A stretch of 43,997 nucleotides of DNA, taken from the IMG/VR virus record IMGVR_UViG_3300025896_000045, positions 1-43,997 of that record; one strand, 5' to 3'. The notes beneath the pieces were generated by a model. The model worked only from the letters and a program-made list of their open reading frames with translations. It was not told the DNA's origin and searched no databases. This DNA is from a virus. Numbering within the stretch: the first letter of the stretch is position 1; each line of letters opens with the position of its first letter. This document shows positions 20,332-27,455 of the stretch, in pieces. The position numbers were made by a program, and so were the translations under genes.

Positions 20332-20350
20332 ATTACACACCCGCCATAAA

Positions 20351-20398
20351 TTCTTCTTGTTAACCTGAGTAATAAATTATTTTAAATAACAAGGAGAA
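20351..20398 (+). promoter_or_regulatory. Hairpin hiding the ribosome site of the gene at 20404
   Basis: TTCTTCTTGTTA (20351-20362) pairs with TAACAAGGAGAA (20387-20398): 12 bp with one T-G pair. The SD AAGGAG is wholly inside the 3' arm, so translation should be low unless the stem opens. Confidence 0.75.
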
Positions 20399-20403
20399 TT
20401 ACA

Positions 20404-20805
20404 ATGAGTATCGAATTAAAAATCAAATCAAAACATCTAAGTCTAGAAGCAAAAGTCATTCGTTTTGAAGAACAGAAATTACAGAAACAAATTCAGTGGC
20501 ACACCAGTAGAGAAAAGAAACAAGCATGGGAAATAAAAGATGCTTGGCCATTATGTTTAAAAATTGGTAGTCTCACATCACACAGAAAATATGATGTTCG
20601 TAATGAGAATAGATCGACATTTCTGGCCAGAGCATATCTTGCAGGACAATCTTATAACAAAGTAGAGAATAAGAGAAAACCAGAAAAAGAAGGCACGTTT
20701 GAGTTGGTCGTATTACCTAGGGTTTTAAAGATGGTTCAGAAATATGGTGGACGTAAAACCAGGGAATTAACGCTTGACAAACTCAAAGAATGGTGTTATA
20801 ATTAA
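20404..20805 (+). CDS. Basic protein of unknown function
   Basis: A 133-aa lysine/arginine-rich protein: SIELKIKSKHLSLEAKVIR, then HTSREKKQAW, a middle segment FLARAYLAGQSYNKVENKRK and a C-terminal LTLDKLKEWC. Charge and context (within tRNA genes) suggest nucleic-acid binding, but no family is recognised. Its ribosome site is sequestered in a 12-bp hairpin, and a consensus promoter for the following tRNAs lies in its last codons. Confidence 0.75.
   Translation: MSIELKIKSKHLSLEAKVIRFEEQKLQKQIQWHTSREKKQAWEIKDAWPLCLKIGSLTSHRKYDVRNENRSTFLARAYLAGQSYNKVENKRKPEKEGTFELVVLPRVLKMVQKYGGRKTRELTLDKLKEWCYN
20774..20802 (+). promoter_or_regulatory. Consensus sigma-70 promoter inside the end of a gene
   Basis: TTGACA (20774-20779), 17 bases, TATAAT (20797-20802) with TGT before the -10. 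The start near 20809 is 6 bases before tRNA-Leu(UAG). It should drive the last four tRNAs, the phosphoesterase and the GroES-like gene. Confidence 0.88.
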
Positions 20806-20814
20806 AGAATAAAT

Positions 20815-20891
20815 GCGGGAGTGGCGAAATTGGTAAACGCAGCGGTCTTAGAAGCCGTAAGCTGAGAGTTCGAGTCTCTCCTTCCGCACCA
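20815..20891 (+). tRNA. tRNA-Leu (UAG)
   Basis: Acceptor GCGGGAG/CTTCCGC, anticodon stem GCGGT/GCCGT with loop CTTAGAA, T-arm GAGAG-TTCGAGT-CTCTC, CCA. The variable arm is short for Leu. Confidence 0.93.
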
Positions 20892-20897
20892 AATACT

Positions 20898-20973
20898 CTG
20901 GCGTTCGTATATCGGATTAATACAGCGCTCTTCTAAAGCGCGAAGGGGGGTTCGATTCCCTCACGCCGGACCA
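20898..20973 (+). tRNA. tRNA-Arg (UCU)
   Basis: Acceptor CTGGCGT/ACGCCGG, anticodon stem GCGCT/AGCGC with loop CTTCTAA, T-loop TTCGATT, CCA. Confidence 0.93.
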
Positions 20974-20992
20974 ACTATATTATGGAGGCAAT

Positions 20993-21562
20993 ATGCCAGC
21001 AGTATTTCTTGTCAGTGACACACATTTTGGGCACGCTGGTGTTTGCCGATTTACGCATGAAGATTCCGGAGTAAAGATTCGACCATGGACTGATCCAGAT
21101 GAAATGGATGAAGAAATTGTCAAAAGATGGAATGATACAGTACGACCAAACGATAAAGTTTACCACCTTGGTGATGTTGTTATTAACCGTAAGGCACTTA
21201 ACATCATGTGGCGACTCAATGGTGACAAAGTTCTTATTCGTGGTAACCATGATATCTTCCGCGACGAAGAATATCGTCAACACTTTCGTGAGCTTCGTGC
21301 GTATCATATAATGAACGGAATGATTCTTTCACACATTCCTATTCATGAAGAAAGTATTGGTCGTTTTGGAACAAACATCCATGGACACCTTCATACAAGG
21401 CGTGTCATGAAAGATGGTAAAATTGATCCAAGGTACCATTGCGTTTGCGTTGAACAAACAGATTTTGCACCTATTCTTTTCGAAGATGTTGTTAAGAGAA
21501 TCCTAGCGGAAGGTGGTTCTGTTGGTTTCAAAGAAAGAACAGTCCGGTCCTCTGCTGATTAA
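20993..21562 (+). CDS. Calcineurin-like metallophosphoesterase
   Basis: A 189-aa single-domain phosphoesterase. Motifs: VSDTHFGHAG at 8-17, HLGDVV near 60, IRGNHD near 80, LSHIPIH near 118 and NIHGHLHT near 132, covering all metal ligands. The family hydrolyses phosphodiesters or phosphomonoesters; small phage forms may act on cyclic phosphates or nucleotides. The substrate is unknown. It has GGAG upstream and lies between tRNA genes, so RNA-end processing is possible but unproven. Confidence 0.9.
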   Translation: MPAVFLVSDTHFGHAGVCRFTHEDSGVKIRPWTDPDEMDEEIVKRWNDTVRPNDKVYHLGDVVINRKALNIMWRLNGDKVLIRGNHDIFRDEEYRQHFRELRAYHIMNGMILSHIPIHEESIGRFGTNIHGHLHTRRVMKDGKIDPRYHCVCVEQTDFAPILFEDVVKRILAEGGSVGFKERTVRSSAD

Positions 21563-21650
21563 ACAGTACGATATATCCAGAATTTACTGGTGAAATTATA
21601 CGACGGTATAATCTACGGACATCTCGGGTGTGAGAAACACCCACGAATTT
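21563..21650 (+). ncRNA. Three-hairpin leader upstream of tRNA-Leu(UAA)
   Basis: CCAG-AATTTA-CTGG, ATTATAC-GACG-GTATAAT and GGGTGT-GAGAA-ACACCC lie in an 88-base gap. All three are perfect stems. They are not followed by T runs, so not terminators. Confidence 0.55.
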
Positions 21651-21735
21651 GCGAGTGTGGTGAAATAGGTAGACACAACAGACTTAAAATCTGTCGCTTT
21701 CGGGCGTGCCGGTTCGATTCCGGCCATTCGCACCA
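21651..21735 (+). tRNA. tRNA-Leu (UAA)
   Basis: Acceptor GCGAGTG/CATTCGC, anticodon stem CAGA/TCTG with loop CTTAAAA, class II variable arm, T-arm GCCGG-TTCGATT-CCGGC, CCA. Confidence 0.95.
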
Positions 21736-21757
21736 GTTTAGCACTATATAAAGATAT

Positions 21758-21832
21758 GCGGGCATAATTCAGTGGTAGAATGCTTCCTTGCCAAGGAAAA
21801 TGTCGAGAGTTCGAATCTCTCTGCCCGCTCCA
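21758..21832 (+). tRNA. tRNA-Gly (GCC)
   Basis: Acceptor GCGGGCA/TGCCCGC, anticodon stem TTCC/GGAA with loop TTGCCAA, T-arm GAGAG-TTCGAAT-CTCTC, U discriminator, CCA. Confidence 0.95.
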
Positions 21833-21842
21833 TGATTAACTT

Positions 21843-22097
21843 ATGAAAGACAACATGAACATTAGACCATTATCAAATAAAGTTGCAGTTAAACGTATGG
21901 CTGCAGAGAAAGCAACAGCATCAGGCATTATTCTCAAACGTACAGAAGAACCAGATCGTGCATTAGTTACTGCAATTGGTCCTGACGTTACCGAAGTTTC
22001 AACTGGTGATGTTGTATTGCTGAATTGGAACAAAGCAACTAAATTTGATGATGATATGTTTATCATCAGTATTGATGAAATCGTTTTAGTTTACTAA
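21843..22097 (+). CDS. GroES-like co-chaperonin
   Basis: An 84-aa Cpn10-fold protein, shorter than GroES (97). MNIRPLSNKVAVKR matches the GroES N-terminus, and ATASGIILKRTEE is the mobile loop with the GroEL-binding hydrophobic triplet (IIL). The roof region is reduced, and the ending FIISIDEIVLVY fits. It may replace host GroES for folding the major capsid protein, the role of T4 gp31. ATG 21855 (MNIRPL) is an alternative start that aligns better with GroES. Confidence 0.85.
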   Translation: MKDNMNIRPLSNKVAVKRMAAEKATASGIILKRTEEPDRALVTAIGPDVTEVSTGDVVLLNWNKATKFDDDMFIISIDEIVLVY

Positions 22098-22103
22098 TCG
22101 ATT

Positions 22104-22271
22104 ATGTCTGACGGCGGCAAAGGAAGTAACCCAAGACCTTTCAGTGTTGATCCAAAAACATTTGAAAGTAATTGGGACAACATCTTCAAGAAAACACCTA
22201 AAGAGATTGATGATTCAAAGGCCGAAGATGAAGCCTTTGAATCAATCATGAATAAAAAAACTACGGGTTAG
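22104..22271 (+). CDS. Small conserved phage protein (MSDGGKG type)
   Basis: A 55-aa protein, MSDGGKGSNPRPFSVDP then FESNWDNIFKK, followed by an acidic tail. Small proteins with the same opening and an NWD-IF core recur in many phages; function unknown. It begins 6 bases after the GroES-like stop, and its end overlaps the 3' end of the convergent gene by 4 bases. Confidence 0.7.
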   Translation: MSDGGKGSNPRPFSVDPKTFESNWDNIFKKTPKEIDDSKAEDEAFESIMNKKTTG

Positions 22272-22279
22272 TACCTGTA
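22254..22279 (-). terminator. Possible terminator for the inverted gene pair
   Basis: On the minus strand TACAGGT-ACTA-ACCCGTA (one A-C mismatch) is followed by G and seven T. The stop codon of the minus-strand gene lies in the hairpin. Confidence 0.45.
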
Positions 22280-22813
22280 ATATTTAATCATCCACCACAA
22301 TCCATATATTAAACCAGAGACAACAGTTACACTCGTTGCGACTGTTGCCCATAATTCCACATTATTCCAAAATATCTCACGTTTTCTTTCTTTGATTCGT
22401 GATTGTCTTTTTTCTTCCAATACACGTTCAGTTTCTGCTTTGATCTTTGCTTGATCTGCTAAACGGCGTTTCTCTAGTATCTCATCACGTTTACGTTCCA
22501 TTGCAAACCAAACTTCTGCTGAATCCAATTCATAGATAATCATATTCTTCAATGATTCTTCATCGTCCTTTAATTGTTTTTCTTTCAAAACAATATCTAA
22601 TGCCATCATTGTAACATCTTCTGTACAATTTGGATCATTAGCAGCACGTTGTGCTTCAATCGCAGCAACTTTTACTTCTGATGAACTCTTAAAAAAACTA
22701 CCCAAATCTTGCGTTACTGATTGTATATCTTTACCTAATGCTATTGCTTGTTTGATTCCTTTTATAGCAGCTTGAGCAGCAGTAAAAGCCAATCCTATTG
22801 TTACTGGATCCAT
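22268..22813 (-). CDS. Coiled-coil protein with C-terminal membrane anchor
   Basis: A 181-aa protein from ATG 22813 (MDPVTIGLAFTAAQAAIKGIKQAIALGKDIQ...). An amphipathic N-terminal segment is followed by a long charged helix (about 75-145, rich in K, E, R) and one transmembrane segment near the C-terminus (VATSVTVVSGLIYGLWWMI). Proteins with this opening and layout occur in T4-like cyanophages; function unknown, and a membrane or virion role is possible. The longer frame from 22849 overlaps its neighbour and lacks an SD. It is cotranscribed with the gene at 22825 from a late promoter. Confidence 0.75.
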   Translation of the reverse strand: MDPVTIGLAFTAAQAAIKGIKQAIALGKDIQSVTQDLGSFFKSSSEVKVAAIEAQRAANDPNCTEDVTMMALDIVLKEKQLKDDEESLKNMIIYELDSAEVWFAMERKRDEILEKRRLADQAKIKAETERVLEEKRQSRIKERKREIFWNNVELWATVATSVTVVSGLIYGLWWMIKYYRY

Positions 22814-22824
22814 CTTATTCTCTC

Positions 22825-23370
22825 TTAAAGGAGTGTTGTAAACATCCAATAAGCATTACCCAACAAAATTGCACCAAACACACCCACACATACACTTGCC
22901 CAAAACAGTCCCATGCTCACCGATAATATAGCAGCGGATAATAACACTATTGAAATTTGTAATGCAGAACCTGCGAAAGTGTACCAAGGACTACGTTGTT
23001 TGGCTTCAGCACGACCTTCTTCCAACTTAATTGCTTTTGCCATTAACTCCTTCTTACCTTCGCCTGTAAGTGGGTTGCTTTCATAACTCTCTGCTTTACG
23101 TCTATACTTCTCTGCATTAATTTTATTACCCAAATCTTCGGCCTGTGCTGATGCCAATTCATATGCAGTCTGTTTAATACTTTTTGCTTGGTAGAATGAC
23201 CAAGTATCATTTGCTTGAATCGTATTTGTTAATACTTTACTACTATTACTATTTCCAAAATAAGTATTAATTGCTAATAAAGCAGCAATAACGGTGATTG
23301 CCCATCCTGCCCTATCTTTGATATGTGCTTCACGTTCCGATCTAGATGGTTTTTTAATTTCTTCTGACAT
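22825..23370 (-). CDS. DUF4337 membrane protein
   Basis: A 181-aa protein. One N-terminal transmembrane segment (AGWAITVIAALLAINTYF) is followed by the DUF4337 signature NDTWSFYQAKSIKQTAYELA (about 54-73), a charged helical part, and two C-terminal transmembrane segments (LQISIVLLSAAILSVSMGLF and ASVCVGVFGAILLGNAYWMF). SD AAGGGA precedes the start. Function is unknown. A late promoter 34 bases upstream implies a role in assembly, lysis or the envelope. Confidence 0.8.
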   Translation of the reverse strand: MSEEIKKPSRSEREAHIKDRAGWAITVIAALLAINTYFGNSNSSKVLTNTIQANDTWSFYQAKSIKQTAYELASAQAEDLGNKINAEKYRRKAESYESNPLTGEGKKELMAKAIKLEEGRAEAKQRSPWYTFAGSALQISIVLLSAAILSVSMGLFWASVCVGVFGAILLGNAYWMFTTLL

Positions 23371-23403
23371 TCATATTCCCTTACACATTTTGACACCATC
23401 ACG

Positions 23404-23411
23404 TATTTATA
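23404..23411 (-). promoter_or_regulatory. T4-type late promoter TATAAATA on the minus strand
   Basis: TATTTATA on the plus strand reads as an exact late -10 on the minus strand, 34 bases upstream of the DUF4337 start. Confidence 0.8.
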
Positions 23412-23435
23412 ATTGATTATTGCCACAAGTGTGAC

Positions 23436-23464
23436 TTGACTTTAATGTATTAGTGTAGTATAAT
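23436..23464 (+). promoter_or_regulatory. Sigma-70 promoter for the gp43 block
   Basis: TTGACT (23436-23441), 17 bases, TATAAT (23459-23464). It is divergent from the minus-strand late promoter and drives the Sm-like gene, gp43 and probably the genes down to gp41. Confidence 0.85.
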
Positions 23465-23527
23465 TAGGTGTAGTTTTTCAGACGTTATAAGTAAAACCTC
23501 ACCAACTCACATTATCATGGAGATTAT

Positions 23528-23836
23528 ATGAATATTATTGTACTAAAACTAACCTCAAACGAAGAAGTTCTGGCAGAAATTGAATCCCAGACGGACACCA
23601 AATACGTTCTTAAAAACCCTGTAGGTGTTGCAATTGTGCGAGGTAAAGATGGCCAACCTAGCGTAGGTTTCGCGCCATTTCCACTTCATGCCGAACAAAA
23701 AACTGATGCCATTATATCTATCGATAAAACTCATGTAGTATATCAGTATATTCCTGCTGAAGATTTTATTAAAAATTATAACCAGATTTTTGGTTCAGGA
23801 ATTGTATTGCCTTCACAACAAATTATTACAGGTTAA
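23528..23836 (+). CDS. Sm-like small protein upstream of gp43
   Basis: A 102-aa protein: NIIVLKLTSNEEVLAEIESQTDTKYVLKNPVGVAIV...ISIDKTHVVYQYIPAEDFIKNYNQIFG. The strand order (LKLTSNEEVLAEI - YVLKNP - VGFAPFP - VVYQYIP) resembles an LSm/Sm-like barrel and is conserved in marine T4-like phages. Its paralog is encoded at position 8. If it is a true Sm-like RNA-binder it could be a phage translational regulator, but that is inference. SD GGAG is upstream. It overlaps the gp43 start by 1 base. Confidence 0.78.
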   Translation: MNIIVLKLTSNEEVLAEIESQTDTKYVLKNPVGVAIVRGKDGQPSVGFAPFPLHAEQKTDAIISIDKTHVVYQYIPAEDFIKNYNQIFGSGIVLPSQQIITG

Positions 23837-26376
23837 TGAAAAACTTCTATACTAATGTCCAGAATGTCGGTGGAAATATTCTCTACCGAGGAATCATGGA
23901 TGGAAAAAGAGTAAAGCAGAAGATCGAATATTCTCCATCCCTTTATGTACCATCCAAGAAAAAGGAAACACAATTCAAGACACTTGATGGGCAATATCTA
24001 GACAGGAAACTATTTGGTAACATCTATGAAGCCAGAGATTACGTTAAACAATTTGACGGGGTTTCGGGTGGAGTAAAAATCTATGGTAATACCAGATATG
24101 AATATGCTTACATTGCAGAACAACACACCGAAATGGTTGAGTGGGACCAAGATAAGATTCTAACTGCAATTATCGATATTGAGGTCGGATCAGAAAATGG
24201 TTTCCCTGATCCATATTTGGCCAATGAACCTATCACAGCAATTGCCATTACCTATATTGGTGGTCAGACCATCGTATTTGGTTGTGGTGATTATGTAGTA
24301 CAAGGTGAAGAAATCTACATCAAATGTAGAGATGAGTGGACTCTTTGTAAGAAGTTCATGGAAGTATGGACTAAGAAGTGTCCAGATATTATCACGGGTT
24401 GGAATACCAAGTTCTTCGATATTCCATACATTATCAATCGGTTTCGCAAGATTCTAGGTGAAGATGAAACTCGTAAATTATCTCCATGGTTCTATATCAA
24501 AGAACGTAAGACAAACATCAATGGTCGTCAACTGATTGCCTATGAAATGGTTGGTGTATCTTCTCTTGATTATATCGAACTATACAAATGGTATGCACCA
24601 GGTGGAAAGTCACAAGAATCCTATCGACTGGATGCTATTGCACAGGTTGAATTGGGTGAAGGTAAAATCTCGTATGATGAATATGAGAGCTTGCATCAAT
24701 TGTATCGTTTGAACTATCAAAAGTTTATTGAATACAACATCAAAGACGTTGCACTGATTTTACGATTGGAAGATAAGTTGAAACTGTTGGAGTTGGCAAT
24801 GACTCTGGCATATGATACCAAATGTAACTATGAGGATGTATTTGCACAAACTCGTATGTGGGATTCACTGACATATTCTTATCTGTTACAGAAAGATATT
24901 ATTGTTCCTCCACGAGAGACTCAGGACAAAGATTCTGCATTTGAGGGTGCCTATGTTAAAGAAGTTCAAGTAGGTAAACATGATTGGGTTGCATCGTTCG
25001 ACTTGAACAGTCTGTATCCTCACTTGATGATGCAATATAACATTTCACCAGAAACATTGATTGAACCTAGAAATTATACAGAAGAAATGCGTAAAGTTAT
25101 TTCTGCTGGTGTTTCTGTGGATAAGATGTTAATGAAACAGGTCGATACAACCGAACTTGTTAATGTTACATTGACTCCTAATGGTCAATTCTTCCGTACA
25201 GATAAACAAGGTTTCTTGCCTGCGATGATGGAAGAAATGTATGAAGATCGTAAGAAGTTCAAGAATTTGATGTTGAAGGCAAAGCAAGAGTATGAGGATG
25301 AAAAAGATGATTCTAAGAAGTATGATATCGAAAAACGTATTGCACGATTCGATAACCTACAACTCGCAAAGAAAGTGTCTCTAAACTCTGCATATGGCGC
25401 CTTGGGTTCACAATACTTCAGATTCTATGATCTACGCAATGCACTAGGTGTAACATCAGCAGGACAGTTATCCATTCGTTGGATTGAAGCAAAGATCAAT
25501 GACTGGATGAATAAGATCATTGGTGGTGAATCAAAAGACTATGTTATTGCCTCTGATACAGATTCGATTTATCTTCGTATGGGTGAATTGGTCAATAAGT
25601 TTATCAAAGACACATCAGATAAACAAAAGGTCATTGCACTCATGGATAAAATCTGTGAAGAAAAGATTCAACCATATATCGACAAGAGTTATACTGAGTT
25701 GGCAGAATATGTCCACGCATATGCACAGAAAATGCAAATGAAACGTGAAGGCCTTTCGGACAAAGGTATCTGGACTGCCAAGAAACGTTATATTCTAAAT
25801 GTATATAACAATGAAGGTGTTCAATACAATGAACCAAAGATGAAAGTGATGGGTCTTGAGATGATTAAGTCCTCAACACCTTCAGTGATTCGTGGTAAGA
25901 TGAAAGAATCAATTCTGTTAATGGTAAATGGCACTGAAGATGATATCCACAAATTCATTAAAGACTTTAGGGAAGAATTCAAGAAGTTGCCACCAGAAGA
26001 TATTTCATTTCCTCGTGGCATGAATGGTCTAAGGAACTATTCTGATCCAGTAACATTGTATAAGAAAGGTACTCCGATTCATGTTAAGGGTGCAATTCTT
26101 TATAATCACTTCCTGAAACAACATGATTTGACCAAAAAATATCCTCTAATCCAAGAAGGCGAAAAGATTAAGTTTTGTTATCTAAAGATGCCGAATCACT
26201 TTAAAGATATGGTAGTTTCGTATCCTTCGCGTTTACCTAAAGAATTTGGGCTTGACAACTACATCGATTATGATGTACAATTTGATAAATCGTTTCTTGA
26301 ACCCATTAAAGTCATTCTTGACTGTATGAAGTGGACGACAGAAAAAACAAATTCACTAGAGGACTTTTTCGGATGA
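23836..26376 (+). CDS. 43: Family B DNA polymerase gp43
   Basis: Replicative polymerase with proofreading, 846 aa (T4 gp43 is 898). Exo motifs: D114-x-E116 in IIDIEVGS, then GWNTKFFDIPY. Polymerase motifs: DLNSLYPHLM (motif A), KKVSLNSAYGALGS (motif B) and ASDTDSIYL (motif C). The C-terminal tail ENSLEDFF-like KTNSLEDFFG is the clamp-binding peptide. The stop overlaps the start of the downstream membrane-protein gene. Confidence 0.98.
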   Translation: MKNFYTNVQNVGGNILYRGIMDGKRVKQKIEYSPSLYVPSKKKETQFKTLDGQYLDRKLFGNIYEARDYVKQFDGVSGGVKIYGNTRYEYAYIAEQHTEMVEWDQDKILTAIIDIEVGSENGFPDPYLANEPITAIAITYIGGQTIVFGCGDYVVQGEEIYIKCRDEWTLCKKFMEVWTKKCPDIITGWNTKFFDIPYIINRFRKILGEDETRKLSPWFYIKERKTNINGRQLIAYEMVGVSSLDYIELYKWYAPGGKSQESYRLDAIAQVELGEGKISYDEYESLHQLYRLNYQKFIEYNIKDVALILRLEDKLKLLELAMTLAYDTKCNYEDVFAQTRMWDSLTYSYLLQKDIIVPPRETQDKDSAFEGAYVKEVQVGKHDWVASFDLNSLYPHLMMQYNISPETLIEPRNYTEEMRKVISAGVSVDKMLMKQVDTTELVNVTLTPNGQFFRTDKQGFLPAMMEEMYEDRKKFKNLMLKAKQEYEDEKDDSKKYDIEKRIARFDNLQLAKKVSLNSAYGALGSQYFRFYDLRNALGVTSAGQLSIRWIEAKINDWMNKIIGGESKDYVIASDTDSIYLRMGELVNKFIKDTSDKQKVIALMDKICEEKIQPYIDKSYTELAEYVHAYAQKMQMKREGLSDKGIWTAKKRYILNVYNNEGVQYNEPKMKVMGLEMIKSSTPSVIRGKMKESILLMVNGTEDDIHKFIKDFREEFKKLPPEDISFPRGMNGLRNYSDPVTLYKKGTPIHVKGAILYNHFLKQHDLTKKYPLIQEGEKIKFCYLKMPNHFKDMVVSYPSRLPKEFGLDNYIDYDVQFDKSFLEPIKVILDCMKWTTEKTNSLEDFFG

Positions 26377-27455
26377 TATTCTTTACCTTTTTGACGGCAA
26401 TTGCATTATCTGGTATTGCCGCATACTATTCAGTGATTGGTCTGACCTCCATATTTGTGGGTGCTTTCTGGCCAATTATTTTTATGGGTGCAACACTTGA
26501 AGTCGCCAAATTGGTAACAACATCTTGGTTATATCGAAACTGGAATACAGCACCGAAAATGTTCAGACATTACCTGACTTTTTCGGTGTTGATTCTTATG
26601 TTGATTACTTCAATGGGTATTTTTGGATTCTTATCTAAGGCACACATTGACCAATCTGCATCATCTGGTGATGTGGTTGCTAAAGTTGCATTGATTGATG
26701 AAAGGATTCAAATTGAAAAAGATAATATTCAGGCATCGAAGCTGGCGATTAAACAGTTGGATGAAGCAGTTAATCAGGTTATGGGCAGGTCAACGGATCA
26801 AAGGGGTGCCGAGAAAGCGTCCCAGATTAGACGTTCCCAACAAAAAGAAAGAAGTGCGTTGCTATCTGACATGGCTCAAACACAAAAAAAGATTAATGCA
26901 TACACTGAAGAAAAATCGCCACTAGCATCAAGTATTCGTAAACTAGAAACTGAAATTGGTCCTTTGAAGTATGTTGCTGATGTATTCTATGGAACTGGTT
27001 CAGATAGTATTGACAAAGCAGTGCGCTTGGTAATTCTTTTGATTATGATTGTGTTTGATCCATTGGCAATTCTACTGTTGGTTGCTGCAAATATGTCACT
27101 GATCGAAAGGAAGAAAAAGGTCAATGAAGAACAAGAGGATGAACCAAAATATGTTGCTGATGTTACTATGCCTGAACCAGAAGAATATGAAGATGTGGAA
27201 GAACCAATACCCGAAGGTCTGATTAAATTGTTTCAAGACGGCAAAGAACGTGATCGTAAACATCAGCAAAGTGTAGAAATTGACAAAGATAATTTAGCAT
27301 TTGTTATTGATGAATCTTCAGGTGAATCTATACCATCATTTACAGGAACAACAAAAGGTTTATTGCCTGAGAAAGATCCACCCGGATCAAAGAAATTAGA
27401 ACCTAAGTATGATTACAATGAAGCATATTCGTTTCGTGAAAAAGGAAAAACATGA
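26373..27455 (+). CDS. Membrane protein with coiled coil
   Basis: A 360-aa protein from ATG 26373, which overlaps the gp43 stop. Three N-terminal transmembrane segments (FFTFLTAIALSGIAAYYSV, SIFVGAFWPIIFMGATLEV, YLTFSVLILMLITSMGIF) precede a periplasmic or cytoplasmic coiled coil (about 100-200), and a further membrane segment lies near 215-240 (LVILLIMIVFDPLAILLLV). The acidic C-terminal tail has EEQEDEPKY. Homologs follow gp43 in several marine T4-like phages; function unknown. Position suggests it might tether replication to the membrane. Confidence 0.85.
   Translation: MIFFTFLTAIALSGIAAYYSVIGLTSIFVGAFWPIIFMGATLEVAKLVTTSWLYRNWNTAPKMFRHYLTFSVLILMLITSMGIFGFLSKAHIDQSASSGDVVAKVALIDERIQIEKDNIQASKLAIKQLDEAVNQVMGRSTDQRGAEKASQIRRSQQKERSALLSDMAQTQKKINAYTEEKSPLASSIRKLETEIGPLKYVADVFYGTGSDSIDKAVRLVILLIMIVFDPLAILLLVAANMSLIERKKKVNEEQEDEPKYVADVTMPEPEEYEDVEEPIPEGLIKLFQDGKERDRKHQQSVEIDKDNLAFVIDESSGESIPSFTGTTKGLLPEKDPPGSKKLEPKYDYNEAYSFREKGKT

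Noticed and set aside
26248-26280. TTGACA-like box inside gp43 near 26250
   Set aside because: The matching -10 is poor (TATGAT-like) and it lies deep inside a coding region with no gene start behind it.
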